Positions 1 through 9,485 of a stretch of 64,000 nucleotides of DNA are shown here, piece after piece (positions within the stretch are counted from its first letter, which is position 1; each line of letters opens with the position of its first letter). The position numbers and the translations under genes were made by a program. Source of the DNA: Gammaproteobacteria bacterium (GTDB taxonomy: Bacteria; Pseudomonadota; Gammaproteobacteria; Xanthomonadales; Wenzhouxiangellaceae); assembly GCA_003567685.1 (NCBI GenBank), contig PWYW01000073.1, forward strand, positions 1 through 64,000, read 5' to 3'. The notes under the pieces are model-generated. The model made no database searches. It was not told where the DNA came from and saw only the letters and a program-made list of their open reading frames with translations.

Positions 1-1222
1 CGGGAATGGCCAGCGCGCCACCAATCGGAAACAGCCACAGCAGCCCGCGCAAACCCACCCGGCGATCCAGCGAGCGGTTGAGGATGCGCATCGGCGGCAC
101 GTCGCGCAGGCCCAGCAGCGGGGGCAAGGCAAATCCGCCGGCCAGCAGGACGGTGAACAACCCGCCCGCCAGTACCGGCAGCAATCGGGCCGGCGGCAGT
201 GCCGTGCCCTCGGGGTCGGCAAGAATCGCGGCGATGGCGGCCTGGGCAATCAGGCCGGCGATGCCACCCAGCACCACGGCAGCCAGAACCAGCCACATCA
301 GCATCAGCCCCAGCCCCAGCATGATTTGTCGGCCGCTGGCGCCAAAGGCCTTGAGAAGGGCTACCAGATCGCGCTGGGCGGCGGCGAAGCGCAGCGCCGA
401 CAGCAAAATGGCCACGGCGGCCAGAATGACCGTGGTCAAGGCCGCCACGCCCAGGAAACGGCGCGCCTGGGTCAGGGCAAAGGCCGTTTGATCTTCAGCA
501 TCGGCGACGGTCAGGAAGCGCTGTTGCGGCGGCAACTCGGTTTCGGCCCACTGGCGGAAGCGCTGCAGGTCGCGAGGATCGCCGGCCAGCAGCAGTCGAT
601 AACGGGCCCGCGTGCCGGCGCCAATCAGTTCGCTGGCCAGCAGGTCCTCCAGATTGACCATCATGCGCGGGGCAAACTGGAAGCCGCCACCGGCCTGGTC
701 GGGTTCGAACAGCAATACCCGGTCAATGGTGAGCTGCTCGAAACCCAGCTCGACCGAGTCGCCCACGTTGGCGTCCAGCGAACGGAGGGCCTGGGGTGCC
801 AGCCAGGCCTGGCCGCGATCCGGTACGGCAGCGGAAGAGACTGCCTCTCCACCGAGACGATCGCTGAGGCGAAGCTGGCCGCGCAGCGGGTAGCCGGCGG
901 ATACCGCCTTGACGTCCAGCAGCAGGCTGTCTTCGCCCGCGAAGACGGCGGTGCTCAGGGTGACGGTTTCGGCGGTCGCCAGACCTTCATCGCGGGCCCG
1001 CTCGATAATGGCCGATGGCAAGCGTTCGCGCCCGGCAATCACCAGGTCGGCGGCCAAGGCTTCGCCGGCCTCGCGCTCCAGGGCGCGTCCAACCCGGTCG
1101 GTAAACGAGCCAACGGCGACCAGCGCGGCGGTGGCGACGGCCAGGCCCAGTGCCAGCAGCCCCAGGGCTCCAGAGCGGGATTGCCGGAACAGCAAGCGAA
1201 ACGACAGCGACAGTGTGTTCAT
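1..1222 (-). CDS. ABC transporter permease, FtsX/YbbP family (3' part cut by window edge)
   Basis: Inner-membrane permease subunit of a YbbAP-type ABC exporter. 407 codons of its N-terminal half are present, from an ATG whose protein begins MNTLSLSFRLLFRQSRSG. It shows a first membrane helix at about residues 17-40, a long periplasmic domain, then three hydrophobic segments from about residue 245 on (one reads LGLGLMLMWLVLAAVVLGG). This is the usual FtsX-fold layout. The start lies 23 bp downstream of the ATPase gene, so the two form one operon. YbbP proteins are around 800 residues, so about half is missing. In E. coli ybbA-ybbP are also divergent from tesA, which supports the assignment. 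The transported substrate is not known. Confidence 0.85.
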   Translation of the reverse strand, partial: MNTLSLSFRLLFRQSRSGALGLLALGLAVATAALVAVGSFTDRVGRALEREAGEALAADLVIAGRERLPSAIIERARDEGLATAETVTLSTAVFAGEDSLLLDVKAVSAGYPLRGQLRLSDRLGGEAVSSAAVPDRGQAWLAPQALRSLDANVGDSVELGFEQLTIDRVLLFEPDQAGGGFQFAPRMMVNLEDLLASELIGAGTRARYRLLLAGDPRDLQRFRQWAETELPPQQRFLTVADAEDQTAFALTQARRFLGVAALTTVILAAVAILLSALRFAAAQRDLVALLKAFGASGRQIMLGLGLMLMWLVLAAVVLGGIAGLIAQAAIAAILADPEGTALPPARLLPVLAGGLFTVLLAGGFALPPLLGLRDVPPMRILNRSLDRRVGLRGLLWLFPIGGALAIP

Positions 1223-1245
1223 GACGGGACTCGGATGGCCGGAGG

Positions 1246-1959
1246 TCAGGCAGCCGGGGCCAGCAGCCGGCCGTCTTCGATTTCCAGGCTGCGATCGCAG
1301 CGAGCGGCCAGGGCTGGGTCATGGGTGACCAGCACCAGCGCCGTGCACTGGCGCTGGTTGATGTCAAACAGCAAGTCGGCGACGCTTTGGCCGGTGCGCC
1401 GGTCGAGGTTGCCGGTTGGCTCGTCGGCAAACAGGATGACCGGGTCGATGGCAAAGGCCCGGGCAATGGCGACGCGCTGTTGCTCGCCGCCTGACATCTG
1501 GCGCGGGTAGTGAGCCAGCCGATGGGACAGTCCAACCTGGTCGAGCGCCTTGCGGGCTCTTGACCGCGCCTCGTCCAGGCCGGCAATCTCCAGCGCCAGC
1601 ATCACGTTTTCCAGTGCGGTCAGGCTTGGCAGAAGGTGGAAGGACTGGAATACGAAGCCGACGCGCTGTCTGCGCAGTCGCGCGCGCTGATTCTCGTCCA
1701 GGCCTTCCAGCGCCTGGCCGTCGAGCTGGACGCTGCCCTGAGAAGGCCGTTCCAGGCCGGCCAGCAGGCCGAGCAGGGTGGTTTTGCCGGAACCCGAGGC
1801 GCCGATGATGGCCAGTGATTCACCTTTTCCCAGTGCCAGGCTGATATCGTCCAGAATGACGAGCCGGCCGCCGGGGGCATCGACGGCAAAGCCCACGCTC
1901 CGCGCGTCTAGAATCGTGTTCCCAGAAGATGATGGTGAAGATCCCATGCCTGTTTCCAA
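1246..1959 (-). CDS. ybbA: ABC transporter ATP-binding protein, YbbA/LolD type
   Basis: Cytoplasmic ATPase (237 aa) that would power the adjacent permease. Walker A is GASGSGKTT, the Q-loop is FQSFHLL, the signature is MSGGEQQRVAIARA, Walker B is ILFADEPTGNLD and the H-loop is LVTHD, all in order and complete. The size matches the MacB/LolD/YbbA family. Two in-frame ATGs exist (1959 and 1947), and both lie inside or at the edge of the divergent tesA reading frame. No later start codon precedes the conserved ILDARSVGF strand, so the 5' overlap with tesA seems real unless tesA starts later. LolD and MacB are alternatives by motif, but the tesA neighbour favours YbbA. Confidence 0.85.
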   Translation of the reverse strand: METGMGSSPSSSGNTILDARSVGFAVDAPGGRLVILDDISLALGKGESLAIIGASGSGKTTLLGLLAGLERPSQGSVQLDGQALEGLDENQRARLRRQRVGFVFQSFHLLPSLTALENVMLALEIAGLDEARSRARKALDQVGLSHRLAHYPRQMSGGEQQRVAIARAFAIDPVILFADEPTGNLDRRTGQSVADLLFDINQRQCTALVLVTHDPALAARCDRSLEIEDGRLLAPAA

Positions 1960-2578
1960 GGTGCTTGTGAAAATCGTGATGTTGTGTCTGCTGCTGGCGG
2001 TTGGCCATGCCGATGCCGCAGACGGCCAGTCGTCGCCGACGCCCGTACTCCTGATCCTGGGCGATAGTCTGTCAGACGCTTATAACCTGCCGCGTGAAGC
2101 GGGCTGGGCGCATGGCCTGGCGGAGCGCCTGGCCGACGACAAGCGCGTGGTCAACGCCAGTATATCGGGCGACACCACGGCCGGGGGCCTGGCGCGACTG
2201 CCTGCCTTGCTTGACGAGCATCAACCCAGCCAGCTGCTGCTGATTCTGGGCGGCAATGACGGTCTTCGGGCGCTCAGTCCTGCCCAGCTTGAACGCAATC
2301 TGGCGGCCATCATCGAGCGCGCCCAGGCGCATTCGGTTGAGGTTTTCCTGATGCAGATACGCCTGCCGGCCAACCTGGGTCCAGCCTATCTGCAGCGTTT
2401 CGAGGCGGTCTACCCGCGCCTGGCCGAGCAGTACGGGCTGGAACTGCTGCCATTTTTCCTCGAAGACATCTTCGACGAGCCGGGGATGATCATGGACGAT
2501 GGCATCCACCCCAGCGAGCAAGCCCAGCCAAAGATGCTTGACGCCTTGTGGCTCAGTCTTTCCCCATTACTTGAATGA
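1946..2578 (+). CDS. tesA: Acyl-CoA thioesterase I / lysophospholipase, SGNH family
   Basis: Periplasmic GDSL hydrolase (210 aa) cleaving acyl-CoA and lysophospholipid esters. A signal peptide (about residues 1-27, ending GHADAAD) precedes the block I motif ILGDSLSDAYN with the catalytic Ser. Block III is LGGNDGLR and the Asp-x-x-His pair is in DDGIHPSEQAQ. ATG 1946 is used here. GTG 1967 would give a shorter signal peptide starting MKIVMLCLLL and would remove the overlap with the divergent ABC ATPase gene. Downstream lies 95 bp of spacer before the ETF-QO gene. TesA next to YbbAP is a known arrangement. Confidence 0.88.
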   Translation: MPVSKVLVKIVMLCLLLAVGHADAADGQSSPTPVLLILGDSLSDAYNLPREAGWAHGLAERLADDKRVVNASISGDTTAGGLARLPALLDEHQPSQLLLILGGNDGLRALSPAQLERNLAAIIERAQAHSVEVFLMQIRLPANLGPAYLQRFEAVYPRLAEQYGLELLPFFLEDIFDEPGMIMDDGIHPSEQAQPKMLDALWLSLSPLLE

Positions 2579-2673
2579 GCCTCCTCATTGGCTTGCCGGG
2601 CCTGGTCTTAACAATCGGTTAAAATTCGGATGATCCTGTCTAGCAGGTCTCCCACCACCAGCAAGGTTGATTT

Positions 2674-4269
2674 ATGTCTGAACGCGAGATCATGGAGTAT
2701 GACGTTGTTATCGTTGGCGCCGGCCCGGCCGGCTTGTCCTGCGCCATCCGGCTGAAGCAGCTCAAGGCCGAGCTCAACGTCTGCGTCATTGAAAAAGCCT
2801 CGGAGATCGGCGCGCACATTTTGTCGGGGGCGGTCATCGAGCCCGGGCCGCTGGATACCTTGTTGCCGGGCTGGCGTGATCAGCCGCCGCCAATCTGCGT
2901 GGAGGCCGGTGACGATGAGTTCCTGTGGCTGTCGAAAACCGGCAAGCGCAAGCTGCCGACGCCGCCGCAGCAGAACAATCACGGCAACGTGATTGTTTCG
3001 CTGGGCGCGATGTGCGCCTGGATGGCACCCCAGGCTGAGGCGCTGGGCGTGGATCTGTTTCCCGGCTTTGCAGCCGCCGATCTGAGTTACAACGAAGCCG
3101 GCGCCGTTCAGGGCGTGATTATTGGCGACATGGGCGTGGATCGCCAGGGCAACCCCAAGGACAGCTACGTCCAGGGTATTGAAATTCGCGCGGCCGTAAC
3201 GGTGTTGGGCGAGGGCTGTCGGGGACACCTCACCAAGCGGGCGATCAAGCAGTTCGACCTGGCGGCCAACTGCGACCCGCAGACTTACGGTATCGGCATG
3301 AAAGAGCTCTGGCAGTTGCCGGAGGGCCGGGTTCAACCGGGCAAGATCCAGCATTCCGTCGGCTGGCCGCTGCCCAACCAGATTTACGGCGGCAGCTTCG
3401 TCTACCATCTCGACAAAAACCGCCTGGCGGTGGGTTTTGTCTGCGCCCTCGACTATAAAGACCCGAACTTTACGCCCTTCGAAGCGTTCCAGCAGTTCAA
3501 GCACCACCCGATGATGCGCGAGTTGCTGGACGGCGGTGAAATCCTGTCTGCCGGTGCACGCGCCATTTCCGAAGGCGGTTACCAGTCACTGCCCACGGTT
3601 GAAATGCCCGGCGCGTTGCTGATTGGTGACTCGGCCGGGCTGCTTAACGTGCCCAAGATCAAGGGTACTCACCAGGCGATGAAGTCGGGCATTCTGGCCG
3701 GCGAACATCTGGCCGAGACGCTGACCAGCGAAGGCTTTGATGCCCGCCTGCGCGGCTCGGATATTGTTGCCGAGCTGAAAAAGGTGCGCAATATCCGGCC
3801 CGGCTTCAACAAGGGCCTGTGGCGCGGCATGACCACGGCGGCCATCGAAACGGCCACCGCCGGCAAATTGCCGCGAACGCTGCGCAACCATGCCGACCAC
3901 GAACAGTACCGTCGGCTGGAGGAGGGCAGTTTCGACTACGACTGGGTCGATCGCGAGCTGCCGCCGCGCGATCGTCTGGCCTCGGTGTATTTCGCCACCA
4001 CGGCCCATGACGAAGACCAGCCGATTCACTTGAAGATCGTCGAGCCGGACATCTGCTTCACCCGCTGTGAAGAGGAATACGGCAACCCATGCACCCGATT
4101 TTGTCCCGCCAATGTGTACGAGGTGGTCGAGGACGAGGCGGGCAAGCGGATCCAGATCAATGCGGCCAACTGCGTCCACTGCAAGACCTGCGACATTGCC
4201 GACCCTTACCAGGTCATCAACTGGGTGACGCCGGAAGGCGGCTCCGGACCCAACTACTCGAATCTGTGA
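2674..4269 (+). CDS. Electron transfer flavoprotein-ubiquinone oxidoreductase
   Basis: Membrane-associated flavoprotein (531 aa) passing electrons from ETF, reduced by acyl-CoA dehydrogenases, to ubiquinone. The FAD-binding motif VIVGAGPAGLSC sits at the N-terminus. The C-terminal 4Fe-4S ligands are visible in CFTRCEEEYG, CTRFCPAN and CVHCKTCDI. Length equals the family norm. ATG 2674 is preceded by AAGG; ATG 2692 is an alternative just before the FAD motif. It ends 6 bp before aroC, so the two are probably co-transcribed. It fits with the beta-oxidation enzymes elsewhere in the window. Confidence 0.95.
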   Translation: MSEREIMEYDVVIVGAGPAGLSCAIRLKQLKAELNVCVIEKASEIGAHILSGAVIEPGPLDTLLPGWRDQPPPICVEAGDDEFLWLSKTGKRKLPTPPQQNNHGNVIVSLGAMCAWMAPQAEALGVDLFPGFAAADLSYNEAGAVQGVIIGDMGVDRQGNPKDSYVQGIEIRAAVTVLGEGCRGHLTKRAIKQFDLAANCDPQTYGIGMKELWQLPEGRVQPGKIQHSVGWPLPNQIYGGSFVYHLDKNRLAVGFVCALDYKDPNFTPFEAFQQFKHHPMMRELLDGGEILSAGARAISEGGYQSLPTVEMPGALLIGDSAGLLNVPKIKGTHQAMKSGILAGEHLAETLTSEGFDARLRGSDIVAELKKVRNIRPGFNKGLWRGMTTAAIETATAGKLPRTLRNHADHEQYRRLEEGSFDYDWVDRELPPRDRLASVYFATTAHDEDQPIHLKIVEPDICFTRCEEEYGNPCTRFCPANVYEVVEDEAGKRIQINAANCVHCKTCDIADPYQVINWVTPEGGSGPNYSNL

Positions 4270-4275
4270 GCCTCC

Positions 4276-5364
4276 ATGAGTAATTCCTTTGGCCGTGTGT
4301 TGACCGTCACCACCTTTGGCGAAAGTCACGGGCCGGCGATTGGCTGCGTGATCGACGGTTTCCCGCCGGGGCTGGCTATCACGCCGGAAGAGATCCGTGC
4401 CGAGTTGATGCGGCGGGCCACCGGCCAGAGCCGCTGGACCTCGCAGCGCAAGGAAGCCGAAGACGTTCAGATCCTGTCGGGCCTCTTCGAGGGCAAGACC
4501 ACCGGCACGCCAATCAGCTTGCTGATCTACAACAGCGATGCCCGCTCGAAGGACTACACCAAGATTGCCGCGCAGTTCCGGCCGGGCCATGCCGATTACA
4601 CCTATCACCACAAATACGGCCTGCGTGATTACCGGGGTGGCGGGCGCTCGTCGGCGCGCGAAACCGCCATGCGGGTCGCCGCCGGTGCGCTGGCGCGCAA
4701 ATACCTCAAGCAGCAATTCGGCATTGAAATCACCGGGTGGTTGTCCCGCCTGGGCGACCAGGTCTGTGATGATCAGTTCGATGCCGACGCAATCAATCAA
4801 AACCCGTTTTTCTGCCCGGATGCCTCGCGTGTGCCAGCCCTTGAGGAGTACATGAAAGCGCTGTGGAAGTCCGGTGATTCAGTCGGGGCGCTGGTGCGGG
4901 CGCGGGCAACCGGCGTGCCGGTGGGGCTGGGTGCGCCGGTTTATGCCAAGCTTGATGGCGACCTGGCGGCGGCGATGATGAGCATCAATGCGACCAAGGG
5001 CGTGGACATCGGCGCAGGGTTTGATTCCGTCGCCCAGAAGGGCACTGAGCACCGCGATGAAATCACGCCCGAGGGGTTCTTGTCGAACCACGCCGGCGGC
5101 ATCCTGGGTGGCATCTCCACCGGCCAGCCGGTCGAGTTGTCGGTCGCCTTCAAGCCCACCTCGTCGCTGCGGTTGCCGGGCAAGACGGTTGATGTTGATG
5201 GCAAGCCCTGCGAGATCATCACGACCGGTCGCCATGACCCTTGTGTCGGTATCCGGGCCATCCCGATTGTCGAGGCGATGCTTGCCTTGACCTTGATGGA
5301 TCACGTCTTGTTGCACCGGGCCCAATGCGGTGACGTGCCCGAGCAAACGCCGCGCATTCCTTAA
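4276..5364 (+). CDS. aroC: Chorismate synthase
   Basis: Cytoplasmic enzyme (362 aa) converting 5-enolpyruvylshikimate-3-phosphate to chorismate with reduced FMN, the last shikimate step. Family signatures are visible: [16 protein letters not shown] near the start, [18 protein letters not shown] in the middle and [18 protein letters not shown] near the end. Full length. ATG 4276 is 6 bp after the ETF-QO stop. It supplies chorismate for the tryptophan branch (trpFBA) encoded 6 kb downstream. Confidence 0.97.
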   Translation: MSNSFGRVLTVTTFGESHGPAIGCVIDGFPPGLAITPEEIRAELMRRATGQSRWTSQRKEAEDVQILSGLFEGKTTGTPISLLIYNSDARSKDYTKIAAQFRPGHADYTYHHKYGLRDYRGGGRSSARETAMRVAAGALARKYLKQQFGIEITGWLSRLGDQVCDDQFDADAINQNPFFCPDASRVPALEEYMKALWKSGDSVGALVRARATGVPVGLGAPVYAKLDGDLAAAMMSINATKGVDIGAGFDSVAQKGTEHRDEITPEGFLSNHAGGILGGISTGQPVELSVAFKPTSSLRLPGKTVDVDGKPCEIITTGRHDPCVGIRAIPIVEAMLALTLMDHVLLHRAQCGDVPEQTPRIP

Positions 5365-5502
5365 CCGCCTGGCGAACCGGGTCGATTGAGCCTGGTCGGC
5401 ACGAGTCCTGTCATAACGCAGTGGCGAGGCTTGTTTTTTGGCCGGGCTGCCTAAAGGTCATTGGCCAGTCCTTTGACTCAAACCCAAGGTTATCAAGACA
5501 CA

Positions 5503-6513
5503 ATGATCAAAAAGAACGATGGATATCGGGTAGCGGTGGTCGGTGCCACCGGTGCGGTTGGTGAAGTGATGCTGGATATCCTGGCCGAGCGCAAATTCCC
5601 GGTCAGCGAAGTCGCCGCCCTGGCCAGCAGTCGGTCGGTCGGCAAGGAAGTGTCCTTCGGCCGCAAGTCGCTGGTAGTTGATGACCTGGAAACCTTTGAT
5701 TTCAAGGGCTGGGATATCGCCCTGTTTTCCGCCGGCGGCAGCATTTCAGCCAAGCATGCGCCACGGGCAGCCGCAGCGGGTTGCGTGGTGATCGACAATA
5801 CCTCGCACTTCCGCATGGACCCGAATTGCCCGCTGATCGTTCCGGAGGTCAACGGTGAGTTGATCGATAACTTCGAGCAGGGGATCATCGCCAATCCGAA
5901 TTGTTCGACCATCCAGATGCTGTTGGCCATTGCGCCCATTCATCGGGCGGCGGGCGTTACCCGCATCAACGTGGCGACCTATCAGTCGGTGTCGGGTGCC
6001 GGCAAGTCGGCGATGGAAGAATTGGGCCGCCAGGCTGCCGATCGTTTCAACTTCCGTGATCCCGAACCCAAGGTGCTGAGTCACCCGATTGCCTTCAACG
6101 TGATTCCGGCCATTGATGTCTTTGAAGACAACGGCTATACCCGCGAAGAGATGAAGATGCACCGAGAAACCCGGCGGATTCTCGACACCGACGCGATTGC
6201 GGTCAATGCCACGGCGGTGCGCGTTCCGGTGTTCATCGGCCATGGCGAGGCGGTTCATCTCGAGACCCGGGACCCGATTGAAGTGGCCGCAGTGGCTGAT
6301 TTGCTTCGCAATGCCCCGGGTGTGCGTATGCTCGATGGTAGCGATCTGGCCACTCCGATGACGGACGCCGCCGGCGAGGACGCAGTCTCGATCTGTCGTC
6401 TGCGCCGTGATCTCAGTCATCCGCAAGGGTTGTCATTCTGGGTGGTCGCAGACAATGTGCGAAAGGGCGCAGCCTTGAATGCGGTCCAGATTGCCGAGCG
6501 CCTGATCAGCTGA
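5503..6513 (+). CDS. asd: Aspartate-semialdehyde dehydrogenase
   Basis: Reduces aspartyl phosphate to aspartate semialdehyde for the lysine, diaminopimelate, threonine and methionine pathways. 336 aa, the shorter Pseudomonas-like type. The NADP motif VVGATGAVGEVM is at residues 10-21, the catalytic Cys is in NPNCSTIQM, and the catalytic His is in IGHGEAVHLE. ATG 5503 places the dinucleotide motif at the usual distance; an upstream TTG at 5461 would add 14 residues of no family likeness. The asd-fimV-truA order is conserved in pseudomonads and relatives. Confidence 0.95.
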   Translation: MIKKNDGYRVAVVGATGAVGEVMLDILAERKFPVSEVAALASSRSVGKEVSFGRKSLVVDDLETFDFKGWDIALFSAGGSISAKHAPRAAAAGCVVIDNTSHFRMDPNCPLIVPEVNGELIDNFEQGIIANPNCSTIQMLLAIAPIHRAAGVTRINVATYQSVSGAGKSAMEELGRQAADRFNFRDPEPKVLSHPIAFNVIPAIDVFEDNGYTREEMKMHRETRRILDTDAIAVNATAVRVPVFIGHGEAVHLETRDPIEVAAVADLLRNAPGVRMLDGSDLATPMTDAAGEDAVSICRLRRDLSHPQGLSFWVVADNVRKGAALNAVQIAERLIS

Positions 6514-6564
6514 TCGACAGGATGCTCCACGGGCCCGCGCCGCGCCGAAGGTCCCGTGCCCCGG

Positions 6565-6593
6565 TTCGCATTATCTGAAGTGATTGGTATACT
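6565..6593 (+). promoter_or_regulatory. Sigma-70 type promoter for fimV
   Basis: TTCGCA at 6565-6570 and TATACT at 6588-6593 with 17 bp between them, in the asd-fimV spacer and 43 bp upstream of the fimV ATG. It is a good consensus match judged by eye only. Confidence 0.6.
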
Positions 6594-6636
6594 CGCATGA
6601 ATTCACGCAACTTGCCTTGAGAGGGTGCCGGCGTTC

Positions 6637-9351
6637 ATGCGACTTTTGACCACAAAAATGATGGTGCTCGGCCTGGTGGCCGGTCTGCTATTGGCCCTGC
6701 CGATGGGACCGCTGCAAGCCCTCGGCTTGGGCGAGGCTCGAGTGGATTCCTTTCTTGGCCAGCCACTGGATTTGAGAATACGTTTGGTTGATGCCGATCA
6801 GCGCGCTCTGGACAGCCTGACGGTGATGCCGGCCAGTGTCCGCGACCATGAGCGACTCGGCGTGCCGTCGGATTCCCTTGCGCTGGGCCTTGATCTTTCG
6901 GTGGATCGGCGAGTCGATCCGCCTGTATTGCGAGTTCGAACGCGTCGAGCAGTCAATGAACCGGTGATCCAGTTCCTGGTGGACGCTCGCTGGTCGGGCG
7001 GTCGCGTATTGCGGGAATACACATTATTCCTCGATCCGCCAACGCTCGATATCGCGCCGCCAGCCAGGGTGCGACGTGATTCGGAGGAGCAAGCCGATCG
7101 GCCGGCAGAAACCGCGACCGAAACGCCCCCGGTTGCGCGGCCGGAGCCTGCCCAGCCGGCGGCACCCGCTGCGCGTCCTGCCGAGCCGCCACGTGACGAG
7201 CCCGAGGTTGCCGAAACACCGGCGGTAGAGCCTTCCGCGGTTGAACAGGCCGCCTCTGAAACGCCGGTCAGTCGGCCGTCAACGACCTCCGTCGCCGCTG
7301 GACAAACCCTTTGGAGTATCGCCTACGCCTGGCGCCCCGACACCAATCTCACCATGAACCAGGTCATGCTGGCCATTCGGGATCGCAATCCGCAGGCATT
7401 CGTCGACGGCAACGTCAACCGCTTGCTGCGAGGCGCGGTTTTGGAAATGCCCGAGCTGGGAGAGGTTCAGGCGCTGGATGCGCGCGAGGCCGACCGTCGC
7501 ATGGCGGCTCAGATGCAGGCATGGCAACGCAGCCCGCAGGGGACCGAAGTGCCGGTGGTGACCGAAGCAGCAGTTCCCGAAGTCCTCACTGAGCGAAGCA
7601 CGGAAGCGCCTGCAGAGCCCCCGGTTGAAACGGTACATCGGCTTGAAGTGGTTCCGCCGGAAGGTGAGATGGCCGATGATGGCTCTGCCGCGACCGAGGC
7701 GGAAATGACCCGGGCATCGGCGCGTCTGGACGGTCTTGAAGACCAACTGCTGGCTGACCCTGATGCTGATCGATCTTTCTGGTCGGACATTGGACGAATT
7801 CGCGAGGCCATTGAATCGCGAGAGGCGGCGGGCCTGGCCGTTGCTGATGAGGAAATGGCGTTACTTGAAACACGCCTCCGCGAGTCGCGTCTCGCTCGCG
7901 AAGCGGCCGCGGCTGAAGCCGACGTCGCCGAAACAGCGGTAGACGGCAATGAAGTGGCAGCCTATTTCCGCGATTTGGAGAGTGAACTGGTTACTGATGC
8001 GGACTCGCAGGAAGCCACGGCTCCGGAAACCCGCCTGGAGTCGGGCGACGAGTCGGCTGCCGGTGATGCTTTGCCCGAATCCGATGAGGTGGCGGTTGCC
8101 GAGCCATCGCCTGCGGCACCGGCGACAGAAAGGTCTGGCGGGGTGCCCGTCTGGGTTTGGCTGGTGCTGGCATTCATTATCCTGCTTGTATTGATTCTGG
8201 TCGTGATGCTCAAGCGCCGCAGCAGTCGCGATGAAGGGTCGGCTGCTGCCGGCACGGCTACTGACGTACCCAGGCTGCGTGAGCAGGTTGCCGCGGATCC
8301 GGCCAACCTGACAGCGCACCTGGCGCTGCTGCACGCCCTCGGCGAACGCGACGGGGCGGTTGGTTTCGATGATGCCCTGGATGATATGTATACCAACGTC
8401 GCCGATGAAGAGGCCGACGAGTGGCAAGCGGCGCTGATTCTGGCCGCTGAGTACGCTCCGCATCATCCTTTGCTGATGCCGCCTGAAGAGGAAATCCGAG
8501 AGGGTGATCCCGATGATGGTCTTGATGATCAGACCCGGGACATGCTCGGCCTTCTGGATCAGGATAACGCCGCGTCCGATGACCGCGATGATGGCGATAA
8601 TGGCGATGAAGAAGGTTCCGATGACGTCAGTGGCGACGACGACCCGGATGAAGAGTTGCTGGATCCGGTCGACCACGAAGATACCGATTTGGCGGTGCTG
8701 GCCGATCGTCTGGATCCGGAGCCTTCGGCGGATGGGGATTCTCTCGATGACGCCTCCAGCGATGATGACGACCCGGTTTTCACGCTGGATGATGAGCAAC
8801 AGCCCGAGCCGGATGACATCGCTGCAACGCCTGATTCTCGAGAAGCCAATGATCAGGCCGCAGAGACTTCAGATGATCTTGACCTCGATTTCTCCTTCAG
8901 TAGCCAGGTCGAAACCGTGCCGGGCGAAGGTGAGGAAGATGAGGTTGTCTCTTTCGAAGACGACATGATTTCTGCCGATGATGACCAGCGTAGCGAGTTG
9001 GCAGCAGATGGTGAGGCGGCGCCGTCGGATGCCGGTGCCGCGGAAGATGAGCTGGAAGCGTTCCTGCGCGCTGAGGAGTCGGATGAAACACTTGAAGATA
9101 TTGCCGACCCTGAAGTTGATGCAGAGCCGCTGGCCGATGCTGACGACAGCGCCGATGACCCTGTCGATGAGGTCCTTGGTGACGGGGATGGCAGTCTCAA
9201 CGACGATGATGCCGAAGTGAAGCTGGACCTTGCCCGAGCCTACCTCGCCATGGAAGATCCTGAGTCGGCACGTACCCTGCTTGAAGAGATTGATGCCGGC
9301 GGCTCGGCCTCCATGCGAGCTGAAGCGCGAAAATTGTTGAAAGACCTGTAA
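6637..9351 (+). CDS. fimV: FimV/HubP family polar hub protein
   Basis: Inner-membrane, peptidoglycan-binding protein (904 aa) that organises the cell pole and type IV pilus/twitching functions in pseudomonads and Vibrio (HubP). The signal peptide is followed by the FimV N-terminal domain (GLGEARVDSFLGQPLDLRI). A Pro/Glu-rich linker leads to a LysM-like module near residues 220-270 (VAAGQTLWSIAYAWRP). A single membrane helix follows at about 505-527 (VPVWVWLVLAFIILLVLI). Next comes a very acidic cytoplasmic region rich in Asp, and a conserved C-terminal TPR-like FimV domain (KLDLARAYLAMEDPESARTL). ATG 6637 is chosen over GTG 6625. Large FimV proteins vary greatly in length, so the size is not odd. 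Confidence 0.92.
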   Translation: MRLLTTKMMVLGLVAGLLLALPMGPLQALGLGEARVDSFLGQPLDLRIRLVDADQRALDSLTVMPASVRDHERLGVPSDSLALGLDLSVDRRVDPPVLRVRTRRAVNEPVIQFLVDARWSGGRVLREYTLFLDPPTLDIAPPARVRRDSEEQADRPAETATETPPVARPEPAQPAAPAARPAEPPRDEPEVAETPAVEPSAVEQAASETPVSRPSTTSVAAGQTLWSIAYAWRPDTNLTMNQVMLAIRDRNPQAFVDGNVNRLLRGAVLEMPELGEVQALDAREADRRMAAQMQAWQRSPQGTEVPVVTEAAVPEVLTERSTEAPAEPPVETVHRLEVVPPEGEMADDGSAATEAEMTRASARLDGLEDQLLADPDADRSFWSDIGRIREAIESREAAGLAVADEEMALLETRLRESRLAREAAAAEADVAETAVDGNEVAAYFRDLESELVTDADSQEATAPETRLESGDESAAGDALPESDEVAVAEPSPAAPATERSGGVPVWVWLVLAFIILLVLILVVMLKRRSSRDEGSAAAGTATDVPRLREQVAADPANLTAHLALLHALGERDGAVGFDDALDDMYTNVADEEADEWQAALILAAEYAPHHPLLMPPEEEIREGDPDDGLDDQTRDMLGLLDQDNAASDDRDDGDNGDEEGSDDVSGDDDPDEELLDPVDHEDTDLAVLADRLDPEPSADGDSLDDASSDDDDPVFTLDDEQQPEPDDIAATPDSREANDQAAETSDDLDLDFSFSSQVETVPGEGEEDEVVSFEDDMISADDDQRSELAADGEAAPSDAGAAEDELEAFLRAEESDETLEDIADPEVDAEPLADADDSADDPVDEVLGDGDGSLNDDDAEVKLDLARAYLAMEDPESARTLLEEIDAGGSASMRAEARKLLKDL

Positions 9352-9485
9352 GCGCTGGTAGGTCAGTCTGGAGAGCCATGAAATCAGGCCAGTCTCCGGG
9401 AGCCCGCGCGGCATCCGGCCTTTTGCGAAGATCGGGGTCGGTGCCGTCCGGGCATCCTCCGGTCGGTTTTCAAGGCTAGCTGGCG

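Noticed and set aside
2608-3507. Open frame of about 300 codons on the minus strand
   Set aside because: Antisense to the ETF-QO gene. No domain likeness was seen.
5461-5502. Upstream TTG start for asd
   Set aside because: The added 14 residues are not conserved and ATG 5503 gives the normal N-terminus just before the NADP-binding motif.
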